DNA of 64,000 bases from Pseudoxanthomonas sp. CF125 (GTDB lineage Bacteria; Pseudomonadota; Gammaproteobacteria; Xanthomonadales; Xanthomonadaceae): contig NZ_FNLD01000001.1 in NCBI RefSeq assembly GCF_900104085.1, forward strand, positions 1,532,331-1,596,330. The letters are read 5' to 3'. Made by a program: the position numbers and the translations under genes. This document shows positions 47,498 to 56,740 of this stretch, piece by piece; position 1 is the first letter of the stretch; each line of letters opens with the position of its first letter. The notes under the pieces were generated by a model. That model had not been told where the DNA came from. It searched no databases and saw only the letters and a list, made by a program, of their open reading frames with translations.

Positions 47498-48432
47498 GCA
47501 GCGAACCTGGCGAGGACCCATCGCGCCAACCGCGCGAAGAAGATCAGGTGGACGCCCGGGCCGACGGTCCTGCGCCGACCGTGGTGATCGTCAGCGGGTT
47601 GTCCGGCTCGGGCAAGTCGGTCGCCCTGAAGACCTTCGAGGATCTGGACTACTACTGCGTCGACAATCTGCCGGTGGAACTGCTGCCCTCGTTCGTGCGC
47701 AGCCTGATGCGCGACAACGCGCTGCCGCAGAAGATCGCCGTGGGCATCGACGTGCGCAACCGCCACAGCGACCTGTCGAAACTGGCCCAATGGCGGGCCG
47801 GTGTGGCCGAACTGGGGCTGCACGGCACACTGCTGTTCTTCGACGCCAGCGACGAAGTGCTGCTGCGCCGTTATTCCGACACCCGCCGCAAGCACCCGCT
47901 GGCGCACTTCGGCCTGTCGTTGCCGGAATCCATTTCCCGCGAACGCGAGATCACCGCGCCTCTGCGCAGCGAAGCCGACGTGATCATCGACACCACCGCG
48001 CTCAACGTGCACCAGCTGCGGCGCAGGATCATCGCCGAGTTCGCGCTGAACAACGGCTCCTCGCTGTCGCTGTTGTTCGAGTCCTTCGCCTACAAGCGCG
48101 GGGTGCCGGCGGACGCCGATTTCGTGTTCGATGCGCGCGTACTGCCCAACCCGCACTGGAATCCGCTGCTGCGTCCGCTGTCCGGGCGCGACGCCGGCGT
48201 ACGCGACTACCTGGATGCGCAACCGGAAGTCAGCGAATACGTCGGCCAGGTCAACGCCTTCCTCGACACCTGGCTGCCGCGCCTGCGCGGGGAAACGCGC
48301 AGCTACGTGACCATCGCCTTCGGCTGCACCGGCGGCAAGCACCGCTCCGTGTACTTGGCTGAGCGCCTGGCCGCGCACGCGCGCGAACAAGGCTGGGAAG
48401 AGGTGGCCACTTTCCATCGGGAACTGGACTGA
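47494..48432 (+). CDS. rapZ: RNase adapter RapZ
   Basis: A 312-residue P-loop protein. In enterobacteria RapZ directs RNase E to the GlmZ small RNA to control GlmS. Seen: [28 protein letters not shown] (residues 32-59) and C-terminal [18 protein letters not shown]-terminal 28 residues are extra and acidic. It overlaps the hprK stop and follows ptsN, the usual order. Confidence 0.92.
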   Translation: MSSEPGEDPSRQPREEDQVDARADGPAPTVVIVSGLSGSGKSVALKTFEDLDYYCVDNLPVELLPSFVRSLMRDNALPQKIAVGIDVRNRHSDLSKLAQWRAGVAELGLHGTLLFFDASDEVLLRRYSDTRRKHPLAHFGLSLPESISREREITAPLRSEADVIIDTTALNVHQLRRRIIAEFALNNGSSLSLLFESFAYKRGVPADADFVFDARVLPNPHWNPLLRPLSGRDAGVRDYLDAQPEVSEYVGQVNAFLDTWLPRLRGETRSYVTIAFGCTGGKHRSVYLAERLAAHAREQGWEEVATFHRELD

Positions 48433-48467
48433 CTACGCTGTTCGTCCAATCCGCCGATGGACGCGTC

Positions 48468-48944
48468 ATGGAAGACCGCAACCCTTACCAAGCCCCGTAT
48501 TCGCCGCTCTACGGCGGCGTGTCCCGCCCGCGGCTCAGTCTGGACCCGGCAGGGAAATGGCGGCGCTTCTTCAACTGGCTGCTGGATTCGGCCGCGTACT
48601 ACTTCCTCGCCGCGGCCGTAGGCTTCGCGGCAGTGCTCATCGGCGGCGACCCTGCTGCCGCCTGGATCGAGAGCCTGGGCTTCTGGGGCGAACAGGCGCT
48701 AGGCATGGCCATCATGCTGGCGTACTACATCCCGCAGGAAGCGGCCTTCGGCTTCACCCTGGGGAAACTCATCACCGGTACCCGGGTAGTGAATGAAAAC
48801 GGCGAGAAGCCGACCTTCGTGCAGGCCGTCTTGCGCACCATCTGCAGGTTCATCCCTTTCGAAGCGTTCTCGGTATTGCTCACCGATCCTGCCCGCGGCT
48901 GGCACGACTCGCTGGCCAGGACCTACGTGGTCCGCAAGGCGTGA
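48468..48944 (+). CDS. RDD family membrane protein
   Basis: A 158-residue RDD-domain protein. Three membrane helices are visible (about 42-62, 74-96 and one weaker near 118-136), with the family pattern FFNWLLDSAAYYFLAA at the start and DPARGWHDSLARTYVV at the end. It begins 35 bases after rapZ. No specific role is known; some RDD proteins act in ion or osmotic stress. Confidence 0.82.
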   Translation: MEDRNPYQAPYSPLYGGVSRPRLSLDPAGKWRRFFNWLLDSAAYYFLAAAVGFAAVLIGGDPAAAWIESLGFWGEQALGMAIMLAYYIPQEAAFGFTLGKLITGTRVVNENGEKPTFVQAVLRTICRFIPFEAFSVLLTDPARGWHDSLARTYVVRKA

Positions 48945-49015
48945 CTACGCGGTGGGACGGGTTGTCCCATCGCTCCTGCTTCCAGCCCGTCATGTCCCTC
49001 TGCTAACGTTCCCGC

Positions 49016-49408
49016 ATGGCCTGTGGCATTCTCCTGGTAACCCATCCCGGTATTGGCGCGTCGCTGCTGGCGGTCGCCACCGGTCTGTTACGGCAATTAC
49101 CGCTGAAGACGGAGGCCTTCGAAGTTCCCTTCGATGCCGATTTCGAAGCCTTGCTGCCTCAGGCATCTTCCGCGTTGAGGCGTGTGGACAGCGGCGAAGG
49201 CGTGCTGGTGCTGACCGATCTCTACGGCGCCAGCCCCAGCAACCTGGCCGGCGAACTGGCCCGGTTGGGCACGCCGGTCAGGCGCGTTTCCGCGCTGAGC
49301 TTGCCGATGCTGCTGCGGGTGATGAATTATGCGGAACAGGGATTGGATCAACTGCCGGCGACAGCCGCCGCCGGCACACGCAATGGAGCCATAGTCGACG
49401 ATGCTTGA
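49016..49408 (+). CDS. PTS EIIA component, mannose family
   Basis: A 130-residue mannose-type EIIA (ManX-like) without a linked IIB, IIC or IID. Seen: the phospho-His10 in LLVTHPGIGAS and EGVLVLTDLYGASPSNLA. It overlaps ptsH by 8 bases. With HPr and EI but no sugar permease, it is probably a regulatory end point of the phosphate chain. Confidence 0.9.
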   Translation: MACGILLVTHPGIGASLLAVATGLLRQLPLKTEAFEVPFDADFEALLPQASSALRRVDSGEGVLVLTDLYGASPSNLAGELARLGTPVRRVSALSLPMLLRVMNYAEQGLDQLPATAAAGTRNGAIVDDA

Positions 49409-49670
49409 ACGCGAACTCACCGTTTCCAACCGCCTGGGGCTGCATGCCCGCGCCACCGCCAAGCTGGTGCAGGTGCTGTCGGCCTATCGCTGCAGCGCCA
49501 CGCTGTCGGCCAAGGGGCGCGAGGTCAACGCCAAGAGCATCATGGGCGTGATGCTGCTGGCCGCCGGCCAGGGCACGCCGGTGACCGTGCGCGTGGATGG
49601 CGAGGGCGAGGCCGAGGCGCTGGAAGCCGTGGCAGCGCTGTTCGAGCGACGATTCGACGAGGAAACCTGA
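49401..49670 (+). CDS. ptsH: phosphocarrier protein HPr
   Basis: An 89-residue HPr. Seen: active-site His15 in NRLGLHARATAKL, and Ser46 in NAKSIMGVMLLA where HprK acts. It is 3 bases before ptsI, and its start overlaps the EIIA gene. Phosphate from EI moves to His15 and on to EIIA-Man and EIIA-Ntr. Confidence 0.93.
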   Translation: MLERELTVSNRLGLHARATAKLVQVLSAYRCSATLSAKGREVNAKSIMGVMLLAAGQGTPVTVRVDGEGEAEALEAVAALFERRFDEET

Positions 49671-49673
49671 CCG

Positions 49674-51392
49674 GTGCGCCTGCAACTCCCCGGTCATGGC
49701 GCATCGCGCGGCAGCGCGCTGGGACGTGCCCGAGTGAGGTTGCCGCATGCGCTGGAAGTGGTCGAGCAGCGCATCGCCGCCAACGCAGTGGAGAAAGAAC
49801 TGCAGCGCCTGCATGATGCGGTGGATTCCACCCGTGGCGAGATGCACACCCTGCGCGAACGCCTCCACGGCGCGCTGGTCAAGGAAGTCGGCGAGTTCCT
49901 CGATTTGCACGCCTTGCTGCTGGACGATCCGGAACTGCTGCACGGCCTGGACGAGTTGATCCGCGCCGGCCGCTATACCGCCGACTACGCCTTGCGCCTG
50001 CAACGCGACCGCCTGGCCGCTGTTTTCGACGGCATGGACGACCTCTACCTGAAGAGCCGCATGGACGATCTGGACCATGTGATCGGCCGCATCCACGCGC
50101 ATTTGCACAAGCGTTCCAGCGGACCGAAGGGCGTAGCCGGCGACATCCTGATCAGCGACAACGTGGCGCCGTCGGAACTGGCCCAGCTGCAGGCCCAGGG
50201 CGTGGTCGCCATCGTCACCGCGGCCGGCAGCACGCTTTCGCACAGCGCCATCCTGGCGCGCAGCCTGCACATGCCGCTGGTGGTGGGCGCCACCAAAGCC
50301 CTGCAGAAGATCAACGACGGCGATGTACTGATCGTCGATGGCGCCAGCGGCACGGTGGTTATCGAACCCGGCCCCGACGATCTTCGCGCCTACCGTCAGC
50401 GCCTGCGCGAACTGGCCAAGGAACAGCGGGAACTAGGACGCCTGCGTTCCAAACCCACGCGCACCCAGGACGGCGTGGACATCGTCCTGCTGGCCAACGC
50501 CGAATCGGGCGAGGACGTGGCGCAGGCGCATTCCCTGGGCGCTTCCGGGCTGGGGCTGTACCGCACCGAGTTCCTGTTCCTGCAACGCAACGAATTGCCC
50601 GACGAAGAAGAACAGTTCCGCGTCTACCGCGACGTGGTGCTGGGAATGAGCGGCCGGCCGGTGACCATCCGCACGCTGGATCTGGGCGCCGACAAAGCCG
50701 ACCGCACCGGGCTGACGTTGGACAACGAGGACAATCCGGCCCTGGGCCTGCGCGGCGTGCGCCTGTCGCTGACTCATGGCGAACTGTTCGACACCCAGTT
50801 GCGCGCCATCGTGCGCGCCTCCGGTTACGGGCCCGTACGCGTGCTGGTGCCGATGGTCAGCAACCGCGAAGAGATGCTGGCCGTGCGCAAGCGCTTGAAG
50901 CGCGTCGCCGACAAGCTGCGCAAGCAGGGCGCGGAAGTGGCCGACGACATCCCGCTGGGCGCGATGATCGAAGTGCCCGCCGCGGCGATCGCGCTGTATG
51001 CCTTCGTGGACATCGTGGATTTTATTTCCATCGGCACCAACGACCTGGTGCAGTACCTGCTGGCGGCCGACCGCAACAACGATGCGCTGGGCGAACTGTA
51101 TTCGCCGCTGAATCCCGGCGTCGTCCGCCTGCTCAAACACATCATCAACGTAGCCAACGAACACGATACGCCGGTGGCGGTCTGCGGCGAGATCGCAGGC
51201 GACGCGGCGCTGGCGCCGTTGCTGCTTGCGCTGGGCCTGACCGAGTTCAGCCTGCATCCGGCGACCTTGCTGGAAGTGCGCCGCGCCATCCGGGATTCCG
51301 ACCTTGGCGAACTCAAGTCCCGGACCGACAAGCTGCTGCAGGCGCGCGATCGCGCCGGCATCGAAGCCTGGCTCAAAGCCGCCTCTTCGTAG
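49674..51392 (+). CDS. ptsI: PTS enzyme I (phosphoenolpyruvate-protein phosphotransferase)
   Basis: A 572-residue EI with GTG start. Seen: the phospho-His190 in AAGSTLSHSAILARS, the PEP-binding GLYRTEFLFLQRNELPDEEEQF, TIRTLDLGADK and FISIGTNDLVQYLLAADR. It lacks the GAF domain of PtsP. The final TAG (51390-51392) lies in the arm of a REPIN-like repeat, so the repeat defines its end. Confidence 0.94.
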   Translation: MRLQLPGHGASRGSALGRARVRLPHALEVVEQRIAANAVEKELQRLHDAVDSTRGEMHTLRERLHGALVKEVGEFLDLHALLLDDPELLHGLDELIRAGRYTADYALRLQRDRLAAVFDGMDDLYLKSRMDDLDHVIGRIHAHLHKRSSGPKGVAGDILISDNVAPSELAQLQAQGVVAIVTAAGSTLSHSAILARSLHMPLVVGATKALQKINDGDVLIVDGASGTVVIEPGPDDLRAYRQRLRELAKEQRELGRLRSKPTRTQDGVDIVLLANAESGEDVAQAHSLGASGLGLYRTEFLFLQRNELPDEEEQFRVYRDVVLGMSGRPVTIRTLDLGADKADRTGLTLDNEDNPALGLRGVRLSLTHGELFDTQLRAIVRASGYGPVRVLVPMVSNREEMLAVRKRLKRVADKLRKQGAEVADDIPLGAMIEVPAAAIALYAFVDIVDFISIGTNDLVQYLLAADRNNDALGELYSPLNPGVVRLLKHIINVANEHDTPVAVCGEIAGDAALAPLLLALGLTEFSLHPATLLEVRRAIRDSDLGELKSRTDKLLQARDRAGIEAWLKAASS

Positions 51393-51473
51393 GAGCTGCG
51401 TAAGCTGCGACTGAATACCCGCAGTCAGTGATCGGCTTGGCTGCATACGGTCGCAGCTTACGCAGCTCCTACG
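51388..51473. repeat. REPIN-like inverted repeat (GTAGGAGC family)
   Basis: Perfect 23-base arms: CGTAGGAGCTGCGTAAGCTG plus CGA (51388-51410) and its complement (51451-51473). The left arm contributes the ptsI stop codon. Confidence 0.92.
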
Positions 51474-51529
51474 TGCCTGCCGATGCGCAGGCAATCCGCA
51501 AAAGGGTGTCCATTGTCCTGCTAGCGGGG

Positions 51530-51602
51530 GATAATGCGCGCATGAACACCTGACCTGCCGCCTCCCTCACGGAAGTGGCTTCACCGCTACCGGGAGTCGC
51601 GC
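51530..51602 (+). promoter_or_regulatory. mgtE 5' leader with ribosome-site-sequestering hairpin
   Basis: A GATAAT -10 box (51530-51535) predicts a start near 51541. The leader opens with a 3-codon frame (ATG AAC ACC TGA at 51542). CTCCC at 51562-51566 can pair with GGGAG at 51592-51596, the Shine-Dalgarno of mgtE, with an inner GAAG-TGG-CTTC hairpin. Such a fold would hide the ribosome site. Control by Mg2+ is speculative; no known riboswitch class was recognised. Confidence 0.4.
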
Positions 51603-52964
51603 ATGGCTGAAGCCGTCCGCCACGACAAGACCGCGCGCCAACTGCGCCTGCTGTCCGACGCACTGGACAGCGGCCGGCTGGGCCCTGTGCGGCGCCTGAT
51701 CAACACCCTGGCCCCTGCGGAGATCGGCAACCTGCTGGAATCGCTGCCGCCCGGCAAGCGCGAAGTGGTGTGGGGACTGGTGGACGCCGAGGACGACGGC
51801 GAAGTGCTGGTGCACGTCGGCGACGAAGTGCGCGAAAGCCTGCTGGCCGACATGGACCCGGACGAGATCATCGCCGCGGTCGAAGACCTGGACATCGACG
51901 ATCTGGCCGATCTGGTGGAAGACCTGCCGGACACGGTCATCGACGAAGTCCTCAAGTCGATGGACCGCGAGAACCGCGAGCGGCTCGAGCAGGTCCTGTC
52001 CTACCCGGAAGACACCGCCGGCCGCTTGATGAATCCCGACGTGGTCACCGTGCGCGCCGACGTCAACGTGGACGTAGTGCTGCGCTACCTGCGCCTGCGC
52101 GGCGAACTGCCCGACCACACCGACCATCTGTTCGTGGTCAGCCGCCGCCACCAGTACCTGGGGCGTCTGTCGCTGGCCTCGCTGGTCACCCACGACGACA
52201 GCACCCCGATCAATCGCCTGATCGACGACGAGCAGCCGGCCATCGCGGTGGAGGATTCCGCCGATGCGGTGGCGCGCCAGTTCACCGACCACGACTGGAT
52301 CTCCGCCCCGGTGGTGGACGACAACAACATCCTGCTGGGCCGCATCACCATCGACGACGTGGTCGACATCATCCGCGAACAGGCCGAACACCAGGCCCTG
52401 GGCGCCGCGGGTCTGGACGAGGATGAAGATCTCTTCAGCCCGGTCGCACGCGCGTTCCGCCGCCGCCTGACCTGGTTGGGCATCAACCTGGGCACCGCGT
52501 TCCTGGCCTCTTCGGTGGTCGGCCGTTTCGAAGGCACCATCGAGAAGATCGTCGCGCTGGCCGTGCTGATGCCGATAGTGGCCGGCATGGGCGGCAACGC
52601 CGGCACCCAGGTGCTGGCGCTGATGGTGCGAGGCCTGGCACTTGGACAGGTAGGCGCGTCCAACGTGCGCGTCTTGCTGTGGAAGGAGTTGCGGGTGGCG
52701 CTGATGAACGGCCTGAGCCTGGGCCTGGTGCTGGGCGTCATCGTGTTCCTGTGGTTCCAGGACCTTCCGCTTTCGCTGGTGATCGGCAGCGCGCTGACCA
52801 TCAATCTGCTGTCGGCCGCGACCGCCGGCGTGCTGGTGCCGCTGACGCTCAAGCGCCTGGGTTTCGATCCTGCCTTGGCCGGTGGAGTCATTCTGACCAC
52901 GGTCACGGACGTGATGGGTTTCCTGAGTTTCCTGGGCCTGGCGACGGCGGTGCTGCTGCACTGA
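51603..52964 (+). CDS. mgtE: magnesium transporter MgtE
   Basis: A 453-residue Mg2+ channel. Seen: the N-terminal domain (LPPGKREVVWGLVDAEDDGEVL, acidic DMDPDEIIAAVEDLDIDDLADL), two CBS domains (about 135-255), a connecting helix and five C-terminal membrane helices with PIVAGMGGNAGTQVLALMVRG. It is cytoplasmic-gated by Mg2+ binding to the acidic and CBS parts. It follows ptsI with a repeat and a structured leader between. Confidence 0.92.
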   Translation: MAEAVRHDKTARQLRLLSDALDSGRLGPVRRLINTLAPAEIGNLLESLPPGKREVVWGLVDAEDDGEVLVHVGDEVRESLLADMDPDEIIAAVEDLDIDDLADLVEDLPDTVIDEVLKSMDRENRERLEQVLSYPEDTAGRLMNPDVVTVRADVNVDVVLRYLRLRGELPDHTDHLFVVSRRHQYLGRLSLASLVTHDDSTPINRLIDDEQPAIAVEDSADAVARQFTDHDWISAPVVDDNNILLGRITIDDVVDIIREQAEHQALGAAGLDEDEDLFSPVARAFRRRLTWLGINLGTAFLASSVVGRFEGTIEKIVALAVLMPIVAGMGGNAGTQVLALMVRGLALGQVGASNVRVLLWKELRVALMNGLSLGLVLGVIVFLWFQDLPLSLVIGSALTINLLSAATAGVLVPLTLKRLGFDPALAGGVILTTVTDVMGFLSFLGLATAVLLH

Positions 52965-53073
52965 GCTCCCCCACGCCTCGAGCACCGCGATGCTGCGCCA
53001 GCACAATCGGCCGCTCCCGCACTGGGTAGAATGTTCCAGCCTTCATCCGAAGGCTACTCTGGGGAGTTCGAAT

Positions 53074-53310
53074 ATGTTCTGGATTGGCGCGCTGCTCTGC
53101 ATCGTCGGTGGCTTGTGGATCGTGGTGAATGCGTTCAAGGAAAGCATCTGGTGGGGCCTCGGTAGCCTGATCATTCCTCTGGTCGGATTGATCTTCGCCA
53201 TCATGAATTTCGCCGAGAACAAGATTCCGCTGTTGCTGTATGTGATCGGCATCGTCGTGCTATTCGTGGGCGGCGCATTCTCCGGCCAGGCGCCGGTGGT
53301 CGCGCCCTGA
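53074..53310 (+). CDS. small membrane protein, hypothetical
   Basis: A 78-residue protein made of three predicted membrane helices (about 1-19, 27-47, 54-72), with no recognised family. GGGGAG lies 6 bases upstream of ATG 53074, which fits better than the longer frame. It stands alone between mgtE and the esterase gene. Confidence 0.65.
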   Translation: MFWIGALLCIVGGLWIVVNAFKESIWWGLGSLIIPLVGLIFAIMNFAENKIPLLLYVIGIVVLFVGGAFSGQAPVVAP

Positions 53311-53452
53311 TCTCCGGCGCATCGCCCGCGATCCGGCTCGCGATCGCAGGCGATACCACCAGATAGCGGACCGAAGACCCCACCCCGGGATTACCGCAGG
53401 TTCATGCGCTGGCCTCCGGCTGGCGCAAACTATCGCTTCCGCATGAACCGCC

Positions 53453-54277
53453 ATGAAGGACTTCCGCATGCCCGCCTTGCGCAACCGTTCACTGACAGGA
53501 TCGATACTGATGCTGGCCCTCGCCTTCCTTGCTGGTTGCACAACCATCCCCAAGCCCGCGGTCGGCGCACGATTTATCGAGCGGGAGATCGTCAGTGACG
53601 GCGTGCGGCATCGCTATCAGGTGTTCGTGCCTGCCGCGCATGCGCGCGAATCCGGAAAGCTCCCGGTAATCCTGTTCCTGCATGGCTCCGGCGAGCGCGG
53701 CTCGGACAACAATATCCAGCTCGATGCCGGCCTGGGGCCGTATGTGCGTCAGCATATGGAGGATTTCCCTGCCCTGGTCGTTTTCCCGCAGGTCGAAGAG
53801 AACGGGGAATGGATGGGCGCCAACGTCGACATGGCATTGGCCGCCCTGGAAGCGGCGACCAGGGAATTCAACGGCGATCCCCAGCGCGCCTATCTCACCG
53901 GCTTGTCGATGGGCGGCTACGGCACCTGGGAAACGGCGCTCAAGGCGCCGAACCGATTCGCCGCGCTGGTCCCGATCTGCGGCGCGATCCTGGCGCCCGG
54001 CGGCGGACGGGCGCTTTACGTCACCGAAGTGGCCAACGCGCCCGACCCCTATGCCGCTCTGGCTTCCAGGCTGAAACATGTGCCGATCTGGATTTTCCAC
54101 GGCGCCAAGGACGACGTGGTGCTGCCGGACGACGACCGCAAGACCTTCGCCGCGCTCAAGGCGGTTGGCGCCGACGTGCAATACACCGAATTCCCGGACG
54201 AAAACCACAACTCCTGGGACGCTACCTACCGCCACGACGCCATGTGGAAGTGGCTGTTCGCGCAGCGCAAGGATTGA
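53453..54277 (+). CDS. lipoprotein alpha/beta hydrolase (esterase/PHB depolymerase-like)
   Basis: A 274-residue hydrolase with a lipobox LAGC (Cys about 29). Seen: the oxyanion FLHGSGERG, nucleophile elbow GLSMGGYG, catalytic Asp in FHGAKDDVV and His in DENHNSWD. This set resembles phospholipase/carboxylesterase and secreted poly-hydroxybutyrate depolymerase-like families. The substrate is unknown; it should face the periplasm or surface. Alternative start ATG 53468. Confidence 0.82.
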   Translation: MKDFRMPALRNRSLTGSILMLALAFLAGCTTIPKPAVGARFIEREIVSDGVRHRYQVFVPAAHARESGKLPVILFLHGSGERGSDNNIQLDAGLGPYVRQHMEDFPALVVFPQVEENGEWMGANVDMALAALEAATREFNGDPQRAYLTGLSMGGYGTWETALKAPNRFAALVPICGAILAPGGGRALYVTEVANAPDPYAALASRLKHVPIWIFHGAKDDVVLPDDDRKTFAALKAVGADVQYTEFPDENHNSWDATYRHDAMWKWLFAQRKD

Positions 54278-54291
54278 GGCAGCACCCGGCC

Positions 54292-54570
54292 ATGGCGGAA
54301 ATCATCCGCAACTATTTCACCCCGGGTTGGCGGACCGACCGCATCAGCTGCGTATGCGGATGGGAAGGCGACTCCGCCAAGATGCGGATGGAGCTGCACG
54401 AAGAAGTGACGGACTACGCCTGCCCGGCCTGCGAGAGCACTTTGCTGATCGTGTCGCACCCGGACATCGATCAAGTCCGGCAAGCGGCTGCCGACGGCAA
54501 TGCGGAAGCGCAACAGCAGCTGGCGCTGGTGGAAGAAGCGCTGGCCCTGCACGGCAAGGGCGATCGCTGA
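54292..54570 (+). CDS. zinc-ribbon-like small protein
   Basis: A 92-residue protein with paired cysteines (SCVCGWEG and ACPACEST) spaced as in a zinc ribbon, then a helical C-terminus. No function is assigned. It begins 14 bases after the esterase stop and could be cotranscribed. It ends just before a REPIN-like repeat. Confidence 0.65.
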   Translation: MAEIIRNYFTPGWRTDRISCVCGWEGDSAKMRMELHEEVTDYACPACESTLLIVSHPDIDQVRQAAADGNAEAQQQLALVEEALALHGKGDR

Positions 54571-54582
54571 CGTTTCCCAGGG

Positions 54583-54663
54583 GCCGGCGTAGGAGCGACG
54601 TGAGTCGCGAATATCGGACCGAAATATCCGCGGTTTCGCGACTCACGTCGCTCCTACGCCGGC
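54583..54663. repeat. REPIN-like inverted repeat (GTAGGAGCGACGTGAGTCGC)
   Basis: Perfect 28-base arms at 54583-54610 and 54636-54663 flank an imperfect inner stem. The core GCGACGTGAGTCGC is self-complementary. It ends 3 bases before the pyrB stop codon. Confidence 0.95.
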
Positions 54664-54665
54664 AC

Positions 54666-55610
54666 TTAGGCGAGCAACGATTCCAGCACGGCCATGCGGA
54701 TAGCGACGCCGTTGCTCACTTGGCGCAGTACCAACGATTGCGGTCCATCGGCGACCTCGTCCGTGATTTCCACGCCCCGGTTGATCGGCCCCGGATGCAG
54801 AACGACCGCATCCGCAGCGGCACGGCGCAGACGCGCGGCGGTCAGGCCGTAATGGGCGTGGTAATCGTCCAGCGACGCCACCAGCCCTTCTTCCATGCGT
54901 TCGCGCTGCAGGCGCAGCATCATCACCGCATCCACGCCTTCGAGCATGGCGTCGAAATCCTCGCCCTGGGTGCAGCCGGCGAGCGTGCCGTCGTCCGGCA
55001 GCAGCGAGGACGGTCCGCACACGCGGATCTCGCCGGCCCCCAGCGTGCGCAATGCATGCAGGTCAGACCGCGCCACCCGCGAATGCTTCACGTCGCCGAC
55101 GATAAGCACCTTGAGTTTCGAAAAATCGGCGCCCTTGGCCTGGCGCAGGGTCAGCGCATCCAGCAGGCCCTGGGTGGGATGCGCACTACGTCCGTCGCCG
55201 GCATTGATGATGGTGGTGCCCTCGCCCGCCTGCGCTGCCAGCGCTTCGGCCGCGCCGTCCTCGGGGTGGCGCACGACGAAGCCGCGCACGCCCATCGCCT
55301 CCAGGTTCTTGAGCGTATCCAGCGCGGTCTCGCCCTTGCGCGCGGAAGAAGTCGATGCGTCGAAGTTGATCACGTCCGCGCCCAGCCGCTGCGCCGCGAT
55401 CTGGAAGGAGCTGCGCGTGCGCGTGGACGGCTCGAAGAACAGCGTACAGATGGTGGTGCCGAACAGCGAATTGCGCTTCTGCGTGCGCCCCAGCGCGGCA
55501 TCGCGGATCTGGCCGGCGCGATCGAGCAGCCGGCACAAGGTTTCTTTCGGCAATCCTTCCAGTGTCAGCAGGTGGAGCAGGCGTCCGTCCGAATCGAGTT
55601 GTTGGGTCAT
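54666..55610 (-). CDS. pyrB: aspartate carbamoyltransferase PyrB
   Basis: A 314-residue catalytic chain making carbamoyl-aspartate in pyrimidine synthesis. Seen: the carbamoyl-phosphate motif STRTRSSF (residues 62-69), HPTQGLLDALTL, GDVKHSRVARSD and VLHPGPINRGVE. No pyrI is adjacent. It is the last of three genes, yqgE-ruvX-pyrB. Confidence 0.94.
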   Translation of the reverse strand: MTQQLDSDGRLLHLLTLEGLPKETLCRLLDRAGQIRDAALGRTQKRNSLFGTTICTLFFEPSTRTRSSFQIAAQRLGADVINFDASTSSARKGETALDTLKNLEAMGVRGFVVRHPEDGAAEALAAQAGEGTTIINAGDGRSAHPTQGLLDALTLRQAKGADFSKLKVLIVGDVKHSRVARSDLHALRTLGAGEIRVCGPSSLLPDDGTLAGCTQGEDFDAMLEGVDAVMMLRLQRERMEEGLVASLDDYHAHYGLTAARLRRAAADAVVLHPGPINRGVEITDEVADGPQSLVLRQVSNGVAIRMAVLESLLA

Positions 55611-55670
55611 GCATCAGTTCCAGGTCGTGAAGCCAATTGTTCCTTCTCCCTCTGGGAGAAGGATAAGAAG

Positions 55671-56117
55671 CTAAATCCGTGTCGCATCGTGCGGAGCCGC
55701 CAGCCAGCGTTCGATGATCACCGCAGCGGCCACCGCATCCAGCGCCACCGCATCGCGACGGCGCTTGCGGCCTTCGGCACGGTCCAGCGCGAAACGTTGC
55801 GCGGCTTCCACCGAACTGGAGCGTTCGTCCACCAGCACCACCGGCAATTGGTAGCGCGCCTGCAGTTCGCGTGCGAAAGCGTGGGCGCGCTGGCGGATGG
55901 GCTGGTCGCCGCCTTCCAGGGTCATCGGATCGCCCACCACCAGGCCGTCCGGACGCCATTCCGCGCGAAGTTTGTCGATCGCCTGCCAGTCCGGACCGTT
56001 GCCGTGCACGTCGATCACGGCCAGCGCACGCGCGCCGTTGCCGAAAGCGCTGCCCACCGCCACGCCGATGCGCTTGGCGCCGACGTCGAACCCCAGCACC
56101 GTGCCGTCCAGCTTCAT
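55671..56117 (-). CDS. ruvX: Holliday junction resolvase RuvX (YqgF)
   Basis: A 148-residue RNase H-fold protein involved in 16S rRNA 5' end maturation (YqgF). Seen: LGFDVGAKRIGVAVGSAFG with the first catalytic Asp, DERSSSVEAA and the later LDAVAAAVIIERWL Asp. It follows yqgE by 10 bases, a standard pair. Confidence 0.9.
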   Translation of the reverse strand: MKLDGTVLGFDVGAKRIGVAVGSAFGNGARALAVIDVHGNGPDWQAIDKLRAEWRPDGLVVGDPMTLEGGDQPIRQRAHAFARELQARYQLPVVLVDERSSSVEAAQRFALDRAEGRKRRRDAVALDAVAAAVIIERWLAAPHDATRI

Positions 56118-56127
56118 GGCCGCCCGC

Positions 56128-56694
56128 TCATGCGTGCCCGCTGTAGTCGGTCACGCGGGTGATGTCCACGCCGATGCGTCCGCCCGCGGCGTGCCAGCGT
56201 TGCTCCAAAGGCAGCGCGAACAGCAATTCGTAGTCGGCCGGCGCGGTGAGCCAGCTGTTCTCGCCCAACTCGTATTCCAGCTGTCCGGCGCCCCAGCCGG
56301 CGCAGCCCAGCGCGACCACGACATGCTCGGGGCCGGCGCCTTCGGCCATCGCTTCCAGGATGTCGCGCGAAGTAGTCAGCGCCAGTCCGTCGCCGATCGC
56401 CAGGGTGGAATCCCACTGGCGGCCGCCGTCGTGCAAAACGAATCCCCGTTCCGGATGCACCGGACCGCCGTTCAACACGATCTGGTTGCCCAACGCAGGA
56501 TCGCGCGCTTCCAGGTTCATCTGCGCCAGTACGTCGCCCAGGGTGTACTCCGAAGCGCGGTTGACCACCACGCCCATCGCGCCCTCTTCGTCGTGCTGGC
56601 AGATCAGCGCCACGCTGCGCGCGAAATGCGGGTCGTTCAGCGCCGGCAGCGCGATCAGCAGCTGGTTGGAGAACTTGGCGGAAATCGCGGACAT
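56128..56694 (-). CDS. YqgE/AlgH family protein
   Basis: A 188-residue UPF0301 protein. Seen: [55 protein letters not shown] and [22 protein letters not shown]. AlgH is a positive factor for alginate synthesis in pseudomonads; the molecular action is unknown. It is at the head of the ruvX-pyrB operon. Confidence 0.9.
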   Translation of the reverse strand: MSAISAKFSNQLLIALPALNDPHFARSVALICQHDEEGAMGVVVNRASEYTLGDVLAQMNLEARDPALGNQIVLNGGPVHPERGFVLHDGGRQWDSTLAIGDGLALTTSRDILEAMAEGAGPEHVVVALGCAGWGAGQLEYELGENSWLTAPADYELLFALPLEQRWHAAGGRIGVDITRVTDYSGHA

Positions 56695-56740
56695 GCGCCC
56701 ATTCTAGAGCCTCGTATCGCTTCCGGGTTAACCTGTGGCC

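Noticed and set aside
54078..56162. A 694-codon plus-strand frame over the zinc-ribbon gene and pyrB/ruvX
   Set aside because: It runs through a REPIN repeat and antisense to three recognised genes.
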